Below are positions 9,572-18,539 of a stretch of 64,000 bases of DNA, in pieces (positions within the stretch are counted from its first letter, which is position 1; every line of letters begins with the position of its first letter). The translations under genes were made by a program, and so were the position numbers. Location: positions 3,162,001 through 3,226,000 of the forward strand of contig NZ_JARVHQ010000001.1 of the NCBI RefSeq assembly GCF_040459645.1, given 5' to 3'. A model generated the notes under the pieces. The model did not search any database. It was not told the origin of the DNA and worked only from the letters and a program-made list of their open reading frames with translations. This DNA comes from Bacillus cereus group sp. RP43. GTDB taxonomy: Bacteria; Bacillota; Bacilli; Bacillales; Bacillaceae_G.

Positions 9572-9795
9572 TGTTCCTTCCCCTCTCTACACTATCATTC
9601 TATGTTTATACTATACTACATTCGTGAATATACGGCTCTTATTACGTATTTACACGCTGAAATAATAGCGCTTTATTTATGTTTAAAAATTCGACACAAT
9701 CTACTAGACTTTTATGATGGAAAGTTTTACAATTAAATTGTGAACAAAATGTGACAGTTTATATTCCATTATAAAAGAAAAGGATGGTGTTCATT

Positions 9796-10005
9796 ATGAA
9801 AACTGCACAACGTGAAACGATTTCAAATCGCGAGTTTTATTTCGTACTATATATGATGTTATTGTATGTTACTGGTTGGATAATCGATGTGAATGGTTTG
9901 TTTTTAAGCTCCTACTTTAATTTAGCAGGAGAGATTATGCTTCCAATCGTTGGTGGTATTGTCGGATTGTTCGTTATGTCTATCAATAAAGAACAAACGA
10001 AATAA
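9796..10005 (+). CDS. Small membrane protein, 69 residues
   Basis: Two hydrophobic segments, FVLYMMLLYVTGWIIDVNG and IMLPIVGGIVGLFVMSI, flank a short polar turn, with a charged N-terminus and a KEQTK tail. The ATG at 9796 follows AAAAGGATGG at good spacing; an earlier ATG at 9784 overlaps that ribosome site and was not used. Function is not recognised. It is followed at once by a strong terminator, so it is a single-gene unit. Confidence 0.75.
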   Translation: MKTAQRETISNREFYFVLYMMLLYVTGWIIDVNGLFLSSYFNLAGEIMLPIVGGIVGLFVMSINKEQTK

Positions 10006-10016
10006 CAACATTACAA

Positions 10017-10060
10017 AAAGGCAGAAGACGAGCTTTCGTTTTCTGCCTTTTTTCTTTTTT
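10017..10060 (+). terminator. Terminator
   Basis: AAAGGCAGAA / TTCTGCCTTT perfect 10-base stem followed by a long T-rich tail. Confidence 0.9.
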
Positions 10061-10101
10061 AGCGTATAATAGAAACATGCAGTATATAAGGAGTGGTAAA
10101 T

Positions 10102-11073
10102 ATGAAAAAAGTAGAGCAATTATCTTCTCACCTATATCTTATTGATGATTTCGATTTACAACATAATGAACGAACAGGTACATATGTTTTATTAGGTGAT
10201 GATATTACTTTAATTGAAACTTGTGCAGCCCCTTCTCTTCCGTATATTTTAGACGGCTTACAACAATTACATATTGACTTAAACGATGTAAAAAACATTA
10301 TCGTTACACATGTCCATTTAGATCATGCTGGGGCAGCTGGTTTAATGATGGCAAAGTGCCCAAATGCTACTTTATATGTGCATTCTCGTGGTGCTCGTCA
10401 TATGATTGATCCAACAAAACTCATTGTAGGCGCAAAAGCTGTGTACAAAGAAGATTTCGATAAACTTTTTGATCCAATTCTTCCTATAGAAGCAGAACGT
10501 GTTCATATTGTCCAAAACGGTGATACGTTAAAAATTGCAGAAGATCGCACCCTTACATTTTATGATACACCGGGGCATGCGAAGCACCATATTAGCATTC
10601 ACGATTCATTAACAAACGGCATTTTTACTGGCGATACAATTGGAATTTATTATAGAGAACTTGCAGATCTTGTTGTAGAGTTATATCTACCGTCAACGTC
10701 TCCTTCACAATTTCAGCCAGATGCAATGATTGCTTCTAAAAATCACATTCAAAGTATGAATGTAGACACTATTTATTTCGGCCATTACGGCGCTTCATCC
10801 AATGTTACAGAAGTATATAACCAGCTGGAACATTGGTTACCTATTTTCGTTCATACTGGTAAAGAGGTCTTTGAACAGTATAATGACTTCGATGAAGCGA
10901 CTAAGGCTTTACAAACTGTATTAATGGATAACATCTCTTCTCACCTTACAAAATTAAACGTCCCATCCGATCATTCCGTTTATAACATTTTACATCTAGA
11001 TATAGAAATTAGCGCAATGGGCATTATTGATTATTTCACGAAGCAAGAGAAATCCAGATCCACTATCAACTAA
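10102..11073 (+). CDS. Metallo-beta-lactamase-fold hydrolase
   Basis: 323 residues. The zinc-binding motif His70-x-His72-x-Asp74-His75 appears as THVHLDHAGA, with further ligand regions GHAKHH, FTGDTIG and FGHYG. This is the glyoxalase II-like branch of the superfamily; the substrate cannot be read from sequence. The ATG at 10102 follows AAGGAG; a GTG at 10093 overlaps the ribosome site and was rejected. No signal peptide. Confidence 0.9.
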   Translation: MKKVEQLSSHLYLIDDFDLQHNERTGTYVLLGDDITLIETCAAPSLPYILDGLQQLHIDLNDVKNIIVTHVHLDHAGAAGLMMAKCPNATLYVHSRGARHMIDPTKLIVGAKAVYKEDFDKLFDPILPIEAERVHIVQNGDTLKIAEDRTLTFYDTPGHAKHHISIHDSLTNGIFTGDTIGIYYRELADLVVELYLPSTSPSQFQPDAMIASKNHIQSMNVDTIYFGHYGASSNVTEVYNQLEHWLPIFVHTGKEVFEQYNDFDEATKALQTVLMDNISSHLTKLNVPSDHSVYNILHLDIEISAMGIIDYFTKQEKSRSTIN

Positions 11074-11158
11074 CAGTAAAAGAAGAGATATATAACAGTA
11101 GTTATTGTATATCTCTTTTTTTTTTGAATATATTTTTAGTAAAGGATGGTGGAATGGA

Positions 11159-11593
11159 ATGCAAAAAGTGATGCTATACCTCTGCTTTACATTATTTATC
11201 GTCTTATTATTATTTGTCGGAGTGAAAATTCAATTTTATTTAGATACAGACGCGCAGGTGAACTTTAACATTTATCCAAGGCTATTCTACTATACATTCT
11301 TTCCTCTTGTAGTCGGCATTTTATTACGATTCCTTCAATCTATTAATCGCGAAACGAGTAAACAAAATTGGGGCTTTCAGCCGGATAAATTTATTGCTAT
11401 TACAGTTCCTACAATATTAATTTCCTTTTCCCCGGCACTACTCTTCTCACCTCTTGGCGAATACCTACCTTATTTAGCTAATATTATTCTCGTGAACACA
11501 ACTTTCGTTACTATAATTAGCCTAGTTGCGGGTTATTCACTATTAGATTGTTTTATTCAAAAGGACAATGCGAAAATGAAAAAATATAATTGA
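11159..11593 (+). CDS. Hypothetical four-helix membrane protein
   Basis: 144 residues with about four transmembrane segments (residues 3-23, 40-60, 78-100 and 105-130). I chose the ATG at 11159 (MQKVMLYLCF), preceded by GGATGGTGGA; the longer frame to 11105 starts inside a T-rich run without a ribosome site. Function unknown. A very short frame begins at its stop codon. Confidence 0.65.
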   Translation: MQKVMLYLCFTLFIVLLLFVGVKIQFYLDTDAQVNFNIYPRLFYYTFFPLVVGILLRFLQSINRETSKQNWGFQPDKFIAITVPTILISFSPALLFSPLGEYLPYLANIILVNTTFVTIISLVAGYSLLDCFIQKDNAKMKKYN

Positions 11594-11693
11594 TGACCTA
11601 ATTTTAAGCGTCGTTGGTTACGGCGGTTTATTTATATGTGCGCTATTACTTGTAAAGGGCGCTATACATGCCGTAAGGAAATTTAAATATTAG
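11589..11693 (+). other. Possible 34-codon membrane micro-ORF without a standard start
   Basis: An open frame reads DDLILSVVGYGGLFICALLL followed by a basic tail VKGAIHAVRKFKY and TAG. Its only fitting start is ATT at 11589, which overlaps the preceding stop (ATTGA). No ATG, GTG or TTG exists in frame. One hydrophobic helix with a basic end is typical of real small membrane proteins, so it may be translated by coupling or may have lost its start. Confidence 0.35.
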
Positions 11694-11697
11694 CAAA

Positions 11698-11735
11698 ACG
11701 AGTATAAAATCATGTAGATTTTATACTCGTTTTTC
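11698..11735 (+). terminator. Terminator
   Basis: ACGAGTATAAAATC / GATTTTATACTCGT, a perfect 14-base stem followed by TTTTC. Confidence 0.9.
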
Positions 11736-11831
11736 ATTGTTCATATATTCAATATAAAATAAGGAATTTATGTTAAACTAAAGAGAATCGTGCACTAGAC
11801 CAAAATATATTTCAACCAAGGGAGAATTATT

Positions 11832-12077
11832 ATGTATAAACTTTTGGGGTTCTCGTTTCTAATGTTTATCGCAAGTGTATGTTCTTTCTTTATTTTAAGA
11901 GGACCTAATGCGAATTTAACGTTAATTATTGTGATTCTAAGTATCTTTTCATTACTTGGCATTATTTTTGCGATAGCATCAAAGAATTGGTTATTCGGAA
12001 TAGTTGGTACTGCACTAAATGGAGTAATATTGGTAGTTGTATATTTCCTTTTGATAGCAAAAGGAATAGGTGGTTAA
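11832..12077 (+). CDS. Small three-helix membrane protein
   Basis: 81 residues, almost wholly hydrophobic, with three membrane segments separated by short polar turns (RGPNANLT; ASKNWL). The ATG follows AAGGGAGAATTATT. Function not recognised. It stands alone between two terminators. Confidence 0.7.
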   Translation: MYKLLGFSFLMFIASVCSFFILRGPNANLTLIIVILSIFSLLGIIFAIASKNWLFGIVGTALNGVILVVVYFLLIAKGIGG

Positions 12078-12099
12078 TACATTTACGTTTCAATAAAGA

Positions 12100-12127
12100 A
12101 AGCTCAAAGCTATAGCTATGAGCTTTT
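12100..12127. terminator. Bidirectional terminator
   Basis: AAAGCTCA / TGAGCTTT stem enclosing a self-complementary AGCTATAGCT loop, between converging genes. Confidence 0.8.
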
Positions 12128-12131
12128 CTAC

Positions 12132-12812
12132 TTATCGTACCTTTTCATCTACATACTCCATAAACTGCTCCGCTTTAATAAATCTTTCTTTGTATGCCTC
12201 AGGTACTTCTTCTACTTTCATTCCACCAGTTGATTTTGTTTTTACTTGTACTATTTCATATGTCATTAAAGCTTCCACATAGCGATCAAACTCTTCTTGT
12301 GTTAATACTTCTTTACTAGATTTATGACCATTTAACTTATCAAAGTATGGTTGAAGGCCCATACTTACCTTTTTCATTTCTTCTCTTTTTGCTGGTGTTA
12401 ATTGATCATAATCAATATTACCGTTTGAATCTCCATACTCAAGCTTTGCATTTGTTAATTTCTTTAGTTCTTTTGTAAACTCTTCATATTCCTTTGCACC
12501 CATTTCATCTTTCGCTTCTGATAACTTTGCACTAAAACGCATGTACGCCTCTAATGTCATCGTTCCAGCATGTTTTTTTAAATTCTCAAAAGATCCGTAT
12601 ATACCATCTGCCATAATAGATTGATAAGCAAAACCGGTCGTAGGGATTAAAAATGCTGCTGCAAGCACTCCTGCGATAAGGCGTCTCTTCCTTTTACTTC
12701 CCCCGCGCTTCATTTTTATTTGAACGATTACTTTTTCTTTTAACTCCGGCGGGGCTACAATCCCCTTCGCTTCCTCTTGTATAGATTCTCTAACTCTACA
12801 ATCTAAACTCAT
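12132..12812 (-). CDS. Membrane-anchored anti-sigma factor (DUF3600-like)
   Basis: 226 residues: a cytoplasmic N-terminus of about 40 residues, one membrane helix (LIAGVLAAAFLIPTTGFAY), then a charged helical extracellular domain of the type seen in DUF3600 anti-sigma proteins of the B. cereus group. It overlaps the preceding ECF sigma gene by four bases (ATGA), the usual arrangement for an ECF sigma factor and its inhibitor. It presumably holds the sigma factor at the membrane until a surface signal arrives. The signal is unknown. Confidence 0.8.
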   Translation of the reverse strand: MSLDCRVRESIQEEAKGIVAPPELKEKVIVQIKMKRGGSKRKRRLIAGVLAAAFLIPTTGFAYQSIMADGIYGSFENLKKHAGTMTLEAYMRFSAKLSEAKDEMGAKEYEEFTKELKKLTNAKLEYGDSNGNIDYDQLTPAKREEMKKVSMGLQPYFDKLNGHKSSKEVLTQEEFDRYVEALMTYEIVQVKTKSTGGMKVEEVPEAYKERFIKAEQFMEYVDEKVR

Positions 12813-13387
12813 TTCACATTCCCTACCTCTCCTAAAAAGATTTCCTCTACTTGCTCTTTTTGACGTAGTTTCTTTAATGCCGAATGAATTCTAGATTTCA
12901 CAGTACCGATTGGAATATGTAATATTTGTGCTACTTCTTCTTGTGAGTAATCGTGTAAGTATCTTAAAATAATAACTTGTTTCAATTTATACGGTAATTT
13001 ATGAATAAGTTCGATTAGTTTTTGATTTGATATTTTACTTACAACATCGTTAGAAAAATCAATTTGCACTAGTTTTCTTTGCTCTTCTGCTTTTTTTACA
13101 ATTCGTAGTCGCATCCACCTCTTTCTTCTATAAGAATGAATTTGTTTAATCGCAAGTCCGATTAGCCAAGGACGAAATGGCTTCTCGCTATCGTATTTAC
13201 GAAGTGATTCATATAGCTGTATATATATTTCCTGAACGACATCATCTACGTCTGTTTTATCCTCTATTAAAAAATGTGCTGTCTTATATACTTCTTGAAT
13301 CGTTTTATCATACAATTCGCTATACGCTTCTTTATTGCCCGATAAATTTGATTGAATTAAATCTATATACACTGTTTCATCCTTCAT
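12809..13387 (-). CDS. ECF-type RNA polymerase sigma factor
   Basis: 192 residues. Region 2 covers about residues 20-90 (DVDDVVQEIYIQLYESLRKY and FRPWLIGLAIKQ), and region 4 covers about 130-185 with the helix-turn-helix YSQEEVAQILHIPIGTVKSR. The ATG follows AAAGGAGGGATGATAC. Paired with the overlapping anti-sigma gene. ECF factors usually drive their own operon, but I could not find a convincing GGAAC/CGTC-type promoter upstream. Confidence 0.92.
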   Translation of the reverse strand: MKDETVYIDLIQSNLSGNKEAYSELYDKTIQEVYKTAHFLIEDKTDVDDVVQEIYIQLYESLRKYDSEKPFRPWLIGLAIKQIHSYRRKRWMRLRIVKKAEEQRKLVQIDFSNDVVSKISNQKLIELIHKLPYKLKQVIILRYLHDYSQEEVAQILHIPIGTVKSRIHSALKKLRQKEQVEEIFLGEVGNVK

Positions 13388-13593
13388 GTATCATCCCTCC
13401 TTTGTTCTACACTATATATTGGCAAGTAAATGATATTTCGTTCGATTTTTTCAAAAAAATTTTTATATAAATTAATATAATGATGCAATAAGTTCATAAG
13501 CTTCACTTATAACCTTGCATAACAATTATATAATTTTCCAATTCCTAATGAAGATTTAAAATGATATATATAGTCAAATTTAGGAGGGTGTAT

Positions 13594-14580
13594 ATGAAAG
13601 CTATCGTTGTAACTTCATTTGGTGGTCCTGAAGTGTTGAAATATACGGACATGGATATTCCTACAATTTCAGATCACCAAGTTTTAATTCGTGTTGTTGC
13701 TACTAGTGTTAATTTCGCCGATATTAAATCACGTTATGGCAAAAAAGGAAACAAAGCCTTACCTTTTATTCCAGGGATAGATGCAGCTGGTATTGTAGAA
13801 CACGTAGGTTCTCATGTAAAAAACATTTATCCTGGCCAGCGTGTTATTGCTTTTCCTCTAAATGGCTCTTACGCAGAACACGTTGTCGCAAACGAAAACC
13901 TTACTTTCATATTACCTAATGAAGTTGATTTCCAAACTGCAGCCGCTTGCCCTATCGTATCTTTTACAAGCTATAATTTACTTGCAAATGTTGCAAGGCT
14001 TCAACAAGGTGAATCTGTTCTAATTCATGCAGCTGCTGGAGGAATTGGTACTACAGCGATTCAACTTGCTAAACTATTAAGAGCTGGAAAAATTATCGGT
14101 ACTGTTGGAAGTGAAGCGAAAAGAAAAATCGCTTTTGATGCAGGAGCTGATTATGTTATTTGTCATGAAGATGAAGATTTCGTAGAGAAAATCAATGAGC
14201 TAACAAACGGAGAAGGAGTTGATGTAATTTTAGACTCTATTTCTGGAACTGTCTCTGAAAGAAGTTTAAAATGCCTTGCTTATTACGGTCGCCTCGTTCA
14301 TTTCGGTAATGCAAGCGGTGAAACTGGTAACTTTCAAACAAAAGAATTACACGCAAGTTGCCGTTCTATACTCGGATTCAGCTTCGCCACTACACGAAAA
14401 AAACGTCCTGAATCACTCCAAGAAACTGCAAATGAAGTTTTCCGTTATTTGCGTGATGGAAGTTTACAAATTAAAGCTACGAAATCTTTTCCTCTGCAAG
14501 ATGCAGGGAAAGCACATGAATGGGTCGAAAGTAGACAAAGTACAGGGAAAGTCATACTAAACGTTCAGTCAGCTCCCTAA
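13594..14580 (+). CDS. Zinc-independent quinone oxidoreductase (MDR family)
   Basis: 328 residues, the typical size. The GroES-like N-terminal fold is followed by a Rossmann fold with the NADPH loop LIHAAAGGIGTTAIQLAKLL. The zinc ligands of alcohol dehydrogenases are absent, which fits the QOR branch that reduces quinones or enones with NADPH. The ATG at 13594 follows TTAGGAGGGTGTAT; the longer frame to 13561 has no ribosome site. Confidence 0.9.
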   Translation: MKAIVVTSFGGPEVLKYTDMDIPTISDHQVLIRVVATSVNFADIKSRYGKKGNKALPFIPGIDAAGIVEHVGSHVKNIYPGQRVIAFPLNGSYAEHVVANENLTFILPNEVDFQTAAACPIVSFTSYNLLANVARLQQGESVLIHAAAGGIGTTAIQLAKLLRAGKIIGTVGSEAKRKIAFDAGADYVICHEDEDFVEKINELTNGEGVDVILDSISGTVSERSLKCLAYYGRLVHFGNASGETGNFQTKELHASCRSILGFSFATTRKKRPESLQETANEVFRYLRDGSLQIKATKSFPLQDAGKAHEWVESRQSTGKVILNVQSAP

Positions 14581-14608
14581 AATGAATACTTAAAAAAGGG
14601 GGCTATAT

Positions 14609-15247
14609 ATGGGATCGCGAATTATGCATGTTATTATCGCTAACGGGATTGCTGAGAAATTATCCATTCAAGATAAAACTTCTTTCTTACTTGGAGGTGT
14701 AGCTCCTGATGCTGTTCATTCAAAAGAAGAAAAAGGAACTTCACATTTTTACGCTGGTACAACGAAGAACTATACGAGAAGAATAGATTATGATTCATTT
14801 ATTCATAAATATGAAGATCATATGGATTCCTCTTATATTTTAGGTTATTATACCCACCTCATTGCCGATGATAACTGGTTAAGTGGATTTTTTCTACCTT
14901 GGCTAAAAAACAGAATTGAGAACGACGAAACTATCGCACCTATGTACTATAACGATTTTAAATTATTGAACGCACAATTGTTGCATCATTACGATAAAGA
15001 ACAACAGCTCTTCGCCCTACTTAATCAAGAGGCTAACATTGTGAATATCGAGGAAATTTCTAGAGAGAATGTTTTAGCTTTTCGGCAATATATTTTTGAA
15101 GATATGCTATATCCTGAGCAACACTTGCACGAAAACTTACAAGTGTTTTCATTTGATCAAATCGTTGGTTATATTGAGACTGCTATTGAAAAAGGAACAT
15201 TTTATATAGAACAACTCTCTAATAAAAAATTCACTTCAAATATTTAA
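14609..15247 (+). CDS. Zinc-dependent phospholipase C-like hydrolase
   Basis: 212 residues. It shows the metal-binding pattern of the PLC/S1-P1 nuclease-like family: an N-terminal His (SRIMHVIIAN), GGVAPDAVHS, SHFY and YILGYYTHLIADD. There is no signal peptide, unlike secreted B. cereus phospholipase C, so it is probably cytoplasmic and its substrate is open. AAAAGGGGGC precedes the ATG, and the gene may be co-transcribed with the oxidoreductase 28 bases upstream. Confidence 0.72.
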   Translation: MGSRIMHVIIANGIAEKLSIQDKTSFLLGGVAPDAVHSKEEKGTSHFYAGTTKNYTRRIDYDSFIHKYEDHMDSSYILGYYTHLIADDNWLSGFFLPWLKNRIENDETIAPMYYNDFKLLNAQLLHHYDKEQQLFALLNQEANIVNIEEISRENVLAFRQYIFEDMLYPEQHLHENLQVFSFDQIVGYIETAIEKGTFYIEQLSNKKFTSNI

Positions 15248-15278
15248 TCCCCCTCATTATATACAAGGGGGATTTTTA
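15248..15278 (+). terminator. Terminator
   Basis: TCCCCCT / AAGGGGGA stem directly after the stop, followed by TTTTTA. Confidence 0.85.
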
Positions 15279-15291
15279 CATAACTATATAA

Positions 15292-15675
15292 TTATTTTTT
15301 CTTTTCCATAACCGCAAAGTAATTCCCTTCACTATCAGCAAAGTTAAACACTTTACCAGTAGGCATAGTTACCATTTCACCAACTGTAACATTTTTATTT
15401 GTTAAATCTGTATATAATTGATCAAGATTTTCTGAGAAGAACATTAAAGATGGTGTAGCAAGATTCAATTCTGGGCTCATTTTGGAGATAACCTCTTTAT
15501 TATGTAATATGATCCTCGTCTCAGCATCATTAGTTGGAGCAATTTCAATCCATCTCATTCCTTGATTGTTATCTTCCTCTGCGATTACATGAAACCCTAC
15601 TTTTTCGGTCCAAAAATTTACTGCCTCATCTTGATTATTTACATACAACATAATTTGTCCAACTTTATGAATCAT
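15292..15675 (-). CDS. VOC-family (glyoxalase/dioxygenase fold) protein
   Basis: 127 residues with the paired beta-alpha-beta-beta-beta modules of the vicinal oxygen chelate fold: QIMLYVNNQDEAVNFWTEKV at the start and a closing FNFADSEGNYFAVMEKK. A metal-ligand Glu is present near the C-terminus, but the typical N-terminal His is replaced by Gln (VGQIMLYV), so enzyme activity is uncertain. GGGGGAAAATAA precedes the ATG. Confidence 0.85.
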   Translation of the reverse strand: MIHKVGQIMLYVNNQDEAVNFWTEKVGFHVIAEEDNNQGMRWIEIAPTNDAETRIILHNKEVISKMSPELNLATPSLMFFSENLDQLYTDLTNKNVTVGEMVTMPTGKVFNFADSEGNYFAVMEKKK

Positions 15676-15745
15676 TTATTTTCCCCCTAATGGTTTTTAT
15701 ATTCTAAGTAGCTTTCTACAGGTGCTATTATTATTCCTTTTTAAT

Positions 15746-16540
15746 TTATATGTATTTCTTTACGAAATTGATTGACTGGCTCATTCCGTCAAGTTGGTCA
15801 AAATAATCATTTCTTTCAATCATGTTATACCCGTCGAATCCAATTTCGTCTAATGCCTTGAAGAATGTATCAAAATCCACTTCACCATTTCCTGCTGCGA
15901 CTTCTATATACTTACTTGAACCATTTCTTTTTACTTCTTTACAATCTTTAATGTGTGTTTGTACTATATACTCTTTTAAGAGAAATAGACTCTCTATCAG
16001 ATTTTCATTTACATCACTTATTATATTTGCTGGGTCAAAGTTAACAGCTAATCCTTTTGCGTTTATATTTTCTAAAAATCTTTTTAACACTATCGCTTTT
16101 TCAGATCCCGTCTCAATTGCGAAGACTCCCCCAAATTTAAATGCTAAATTTCCTATCTCATCACAAACCCGTTCCATTTTATTATAGTACTCACTTTTTT
16201 CATCATCTGGAATTTTCCCAATATGAGCTGTTATTATCCTTGCTCCGAGTTCTAACCCCTTGTCAGTAGTATATTTAAACTGATCTATTGCACTGTCAAT
16301 TTCCGTTCCTACAATTCCATTTTCTCCAAAATTAATTGCTAATGATGGAACTTTCATTCCATTAAGAGATAAACTTTCCTTTAAAGTAATCCATTCTACC
16401 TTTGAAATATTAGCTAAGTTGAAGTTCTTATTCATAGCATATAATTGAATATATTTTAAATCCCATTCCCTCGCCTTTTGTATCCCTTCGTTTACTTCAA
16501 TATGTTTCGTATTTAAAAACATTCCTAATTTCCTATCCAT
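15746..16540 (-). CDS. Sugar phosphate isomerase/epimerase-like TIM-barrel protein
   Basis: 264 residues of the AP endonuclease 2 / xylose isomerase-like barrel. Metal-ligand stretches are ITAHIGK, FAIETGSE, VNFDPANI, QTHIKDCK and YNMIERND. The family includes myo-inositol and other sugar isomerases, so the substrate cannot be named. There is no sugar-transport neighbour. GAAGGTACATGT precedes the ATG. Confidence 0.82.
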   Translation of the reverse strand: MDRKLGMFLNTKHIEVNEGIQKAREWDLKYIQLYAMNKNFNLANISKVEWITLKESLSLNGMKVPSLAINFGENGIVGTEIDSAIDQFKYTTDKGLELGARIITAHIGKIPDDEKSEYYNKMERVCDEIGNLAFKFGGVFAIETGSEKAIVLKRFLENINAKGLAVNFDPANIISDVNENLIESLFLLKEYIVQTHIKDCKEVKRNGSSKYIEVAAGNGEVDFDTFFKALDEIGFDGYNMIERNDYFDQLDGMSQSINFVKKYI

Positions 16541-16689
16541 ACATGTACCTTCTTTTTATTATTTCATATCAGTTTTATATTCGGCTTTTTTATATTATTT
16601 CCTTGTACAGACTAAATGAGAAATACTTCACCTTTATCGATATTTCTTATAGTAGCGTTAATAAAACTCCCTTTATTATTCAATTACAA

Positions 16690-16722
16690 ACAAAAAAGAC
16701 GTAACTACGTATAGTTACGTCT
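16690..16722 (-). terminator. Terminator of the helicase gene
   Basis: GACGTAACTA / TAGTTACGTC perfect stem with a four-base loop, followed by TTTTTTG on the minus strand. Confidence 0.9.
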
Positions 16723-16732
16723 TTCCATTTAT

Positions 16733-17902
16733 TTATCTAGGCTTTTTCTTCCCAGTAAATGCTGGTTTCTTTTTCTTTGGTGCTTTCGGTTTCGTTTCTA
16801 CAAATGATCCGTTGAACATTTCTTGTTTCGTAAACACAATACCTAATTTTTTTGCAAATTGAAGTAATTTACGCTCTTCTTGTTCTGTTACAAGAGAAAC
16901 AACTGTTCCTTCTTTACCCATACGTCCAGTACGGCCTGAGCGGTGAATATATTGGTCTACTGTATCTGGTAACTCTAAGTGGATTACGTGTGTTAAATCA
17001 TCGATATCTAATCCACGTGCTGCAATATCAGTAGCAAGTAAAATTTCTAATTTCCCGCTGCGGAATGCACGCATCGTTGCTTCACGTTCTTGTTTGTTCG
17101 CTTCTGCGTGAAGAGCTGCTGCTTTCATTTTACGGAATTGCAATTTCCGAGTAATTTCATCTAAACGGAATGGGTCATTTAAGAAGGCAACTGCTTTTAC
17201 ATTTCCCATATGCATAATTCTTCTTATATAATCATTTTTTTCACGACGCTCACAAACGATATACGTGTGTTCAACTAGGCTCTGTGTCTCTGAACGTGTT
17301 ACACGTACTAATTGTGGTTCAACTGTCAAATCACGTGCCGCGTCTTCTGCCGCTTTCGTTATTGTCGCCGAGAAAAATACTAATTGACGATCGCGCATCG
17401 TTGATTTAATTACATCAAGTACAGCACCCATCATCTTTTGTTTTACAATTTGATCAAACTCATCAAATACAATCGTTTTCACTTCATGCATCTTTAACTT
17501 TTTCATACGAATCAATTCTAAAATACGTCCTGGTGAACCAACAATTACTCTCGGGTGTTTCTTTAATTTTTCTACTTGGCGCTTAATGTCTGCACCACCA
17601 ATTAAAGACGCACCAGAAATATCAGTTCCCGCTGTAAACTTTTGAACTTCTTCATGAATTTGCATTACAAGTTCACGAGTTGGAGCTAAAATTACAACTT
17701 GAGGCTGTTTAACTTCAGGATTAATTTTATGTAAAAGGGGTAATAAGTACGCTAATGTTTTTCCTGTTCCAGTTGGAGATTCAGCTATAACGTCTTGTCC
17801 TTCTAAAATAGTTGGAATCGCTTGTTTTTGAATTTCAGTAAACTCTTTAAAACCAGCCTTTTCCCAAGCTTGTTGTAAAAATGGTTGCATATCTTTTATC
17901 AT
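16733..17902 (-). CDS. DEAD-box RNA helicase, YfmL/CshC-like
   Basis: 389 residues. The Q motif region is GFKEFTEIQKQAIP, motif I is SPTGTGKT at 42-49, motif II reads DEFD rather than DEAD, motif III is SAT and motif VI is HRSGRTGR. Core and length fit the short B. subtilis YfmL type, which helps 50S subunit assembly in the cold. A Lys/Pro-rich C-terminal tail (KPKAPKKKKPAF) could bind RNA. AAAGGAGAAAAACAA precedes the ATG. It probably shares a transcript with the gene upstream, 19 bases away. Confidence 0.9.
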   Translation of the reverse strand: MIKDMQPFLQQAWEKAGFKEFTEIQKQAIPTILEGQDVIAESPTGTGKTLAYLLPLLHKINPEVKQPQVVILAPTRELVMQIHEEVQKFTAGTDISGASLIGGADIKRQVEKLKKHPRVIVGSPGRILELIRMKKLKMHEVKTIVFDEFDQIVKQKMMGAVLDVIKSTMRDRQLVFFSATITKAAEDAARDLTVEPQLVRVTRSETQSLVEHTYIVCERREKNDYIRRIMHMGNVKAVAFLNDPFRLDEITRKLQFRKMKAAALHAEANKQEREATMRAFRSGKLEILLATDIAARGLDIDDLTHVIHLELPDTVDQYIHRSGRTGRMGKEGTVVSLVTEQEERKLLQFAKKLGIVFTKQEMFNGSFVETKPKAPKKKKPAFTGKKKPR

Positions 17903-17921
17903 TTGTTTTTCTCCTTTATCT

Positions 17922-18449
17922 CTATTTTTGAAGAAAATGTTGTATTGTTCGCACCGTTTCTATCATGTGTGAAATAACAGCTATTAAATCATCAACATGG
18001 TCTTCTGTAATCGCTTTTTGAAATAGAACCTCTACCTTATTATGATATGAAATCGCTTGCTTATTATATTCGTATGAAATTTTCTGTGTAATCATTCGCT
18101 CTTTTCCCCAAATAGATTGCAATAAAGCTTCAATTTCTTGGCATCCTATCTCTGGCTGTTCCATTTCGAACGAGAACGCTAACTTCATTTCACAACCTGG
18201 TATAAACTGAGGTACTTCCAATATTTCACCTGATAAATTCTTCGCATCAACAGATAGTGAAAATATCGCTTCTACCATTGTTTTAAATGTTTCTGTTAGT
18301 TGAAATGAGATACTATACATACGGCTTAATGAAGCAAGATCCATCACATCTTTTCGATCTGTCACAAGAATATCACCGTGTAAATCGAAATCATAGACAG
18401 CTCCTTCTACGATTACTTTTAAATTTTCAAAAGCAGTTGGATCAAACAT
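17922..18449 (-). CDS. Hypothetical cytoplasmic protein, 175 residues
   Basis: No recognised domain. The sequence has an N-terminal beta-rich part (NLKVIVEGAVYDFDLHGDIL) and a helical C-terminus. ATG at 18449 follows TTGGAGGAAATT; a TTG at 18461 would overlap that ribosome site. It lies directly upstream of the helicase gene and just downstream of the fhs terminator, whose T-run abuts its ribosome site. Confidence 0.75.
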   Translation of the reverse strand: MFDPTAFENLKVIVEGAVYDFDLHGDILVTDRKDVMDLASLSRMYSISFQLTETFKTMVEAIFSLSVDAKNLSGEILEVPQFIPGCEMKLAFSFEMEQPEIGCQEIEALLQSIWGKERMITQKISYEYNKQAISYHNKVEVLFQKAITEDHVDDLIAVISHMIETVRTIQHFLQK

Positions 18450-18460
18450 AATTTCCTCCA

Positions 18461-18491
18461 AAAAACAGGCGCCTTTCTATGGAAAGGCGCC
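18461..18491 (-). terminator. Terminator of fhs
   Basis: GGCGCCTTTC / GAAAGGCGCC perfect 10-base stem, followed on the minus strand by TGTTTTTT. Its end overlaps the leader of the downstream gene, so read-through or a promoter inside the terminator region would be needed for that gene. Confidence 0.92.
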
Positions 18492-18539
18492 ACTTGATGT
18501 ATATATAGTTTACAGATAAACGAGATGAATTACAACCTT

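Noticed and set aside
13388..13480. Self-regulated ECF promoter
   Set aside because: A GAAC stretch is present but no matching -10 (CGTC/CGTA) at 16-17 bases.
15822..16187. 121-residue plus-strand frame
   Set aside because: Antisense shadow of the TIM-barrel gene.
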